DNA of 64,000 bases from Geotrypetes seraphini (Eukaryota > Chordata > Amphibia > Gymnophiona > Dermophiidae): contig NC_047095.1 in NCBI RefSeq assembly GCF_902459505.1, positions 115,879,380 through 115,943,379 of the forward strand, written 5' to 3'. Below, piece by piece: positions 63,211 through 64,000 of the stretch (positions within the stretch are counted from its first letter, which is position 1; each line of letters starts with the position of its first letter). The translations under genes and the position numbers were made by a program. Under the pieces are notes generated by a model. It was not told where the DNA came from, searched no databases, and saw only the letters and a list, made by a program, of their open reading frames with translations.

Positions 63211-64000
63211 ACATGATAAAAAAGATTGAATACATCACCGTATACATGTAGAACATAAAAATATAAATATATACCATATCTAAAAACAACAAAACTTTGC
63301 ACTCCATGCGAAACCACTCAAAACAAATGCATGCTAATAAAATAACTATTGAATAGGAAAAATACATATAAAATACACATTTGGCCCAATTAAACCAATA
63401 TATGAAAGCTATAAGTGTTTTATAAATTAACAATCCATAAGAACCATTAGAAATATATATATATATATAAATACGTTAAAATATATAAAAACATTTCTTC
63501 TAGAGGCAAATCTTGAAAACTGTATGCGATCGTATCGCTCTTTTAAAAAGAACTAACAAACGCACGCAAATAAGAGCATACATATTGAAACCACAAAGTG
63601 CATATCAAAAGTACAAACCCAGCCCAGTTAATTGAATAAGCTCTGAAGCATTATTTAATATGTACGCTCTTATTAGCTCTTTTTAAAAGAGAGATACGAT
63701 CGCATACAGTTTTCAAGATTTGCCTCTAGAAGAAATGTGTTTTATTTAAATATATATTTCTAATGGTTCTTATGGATTGTTAATTTATAAAACACTTATA
63801 GCTTTCATATATTGGTTTAATTGGGCCGAATGTGTATTTTATATGTATTTTTCCTATTCAATAGTTATCTTATTAGCATGCATTTGTTTTGAGTGGTTTC
63901 GCATGGAGTGCAAAGTTTTGTTGTTTTTAGATATGGTATATATTTATATTTTTATGTTCTATATGTATACGGTGATGTATTCAATCTTTTTTTATCATGT
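63211..64000. repeat. Near-perfect palindrome with arms of about 370 bp, cut by window end
   Basis: The left arm (63211 to about 63588) and right arm (about 63650 to 64000) are reverse complements with few differences, for example GACATGATAAAAAAGATTG against CAATCTTTTTTTATCATGT. The spacer is about 60 bp. A (TA)n run in the left arm (about 63453-63468) is shorter in the right. The right arm reaches the last base, so the true end is outside. Confidence 0.92.

Noticed and set aside
63197-63433. Hydrophobic 78-codon minus-strand frame
   Set aside because: AT-rich palindrome arm; the Ile/Tyr/Phe-rich reading reflects base composition.

Overview
The window is vertebrate nuclear DNA: spliced genes with GT-AG introns, AATAAA signals, and a dense load of LINE tails, SINE pieces and non-autonomous DNA transposons. 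It is almost certainly from the MHC class III region. On the + strand lie the 3' end of ABHD16A (2274-8971), an unrecognised gene built from a tandem array of small exons (28060-35149, called gene B here), and a complete seven-exon receptor gene of the MPIG6B (G6b-B) type (43020-53781). In human, ABHD16A and MPIG6B lie a short distance apart in the class III region, with LY6G6-family genes between them. The repeat style (many imperfectly palindromic hAT-like MITEs ending CAGGGGT, abundant CR1/L2 LINE tails) suggests an amphibian, possibly a caecilian; that species guess is inference.

Layout. 1-2270: repeats, including a hammerhead-ribozyme-like fold at 917-964. 2274-9305: the last five coding exons, 3' UTR and poly(A) signal of ABHD16A, with a 37-bp intronic minisatellite and a large TA-flanked fold-back element. 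9345-26900: about 17 kb of nested LINEs and MITEs with no exon I can support. 26912-35195: gene B. It has 20 near-identical 69/72-bp exons, separated by 104-108-bp introns, then a terminal exon 3.4 kb downstream. Its 5' exons were not found. 35200-42880: repeats, including a pogo/Tigger-like element. 42880-53927: the MPIG6B-like gene with a compact candidate promoter. 53950-64000: LINE tails, MITEs and two ribozyme-bearing palindromic regions. A further, near-perfect palindrome with arms of about 370 bp runs off the right edge.

Proteins. ABHD16A is a membrane phosphatidylserine lipase; only its C-terminal 122 residues are here. The MPIG6B-like protein (344 residues) has a signal peptide, two Ig-like domains, one membrane helix and a tail with an ITIM (VHYVEL) and an ITSM-like C-terminus (TVYATVV). 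Human G6b-B has one Ig domain, so the second is notable. Gene B would encode at least 473 residues of an acidic 23/24-residue repeat plus a 63-residue C-terminus. I do not recognise its family.

Most useful points for follow-up: the gene B exon array, in which exon lengths change only by 3 nt while introns change by single nt; a decoy acceptor followed by TAA in nearly every array intron; the two-Ig MPIG6B gene with GATA, ETS and NF-E2 sites just upstream; and the hammerhead-like motifs.
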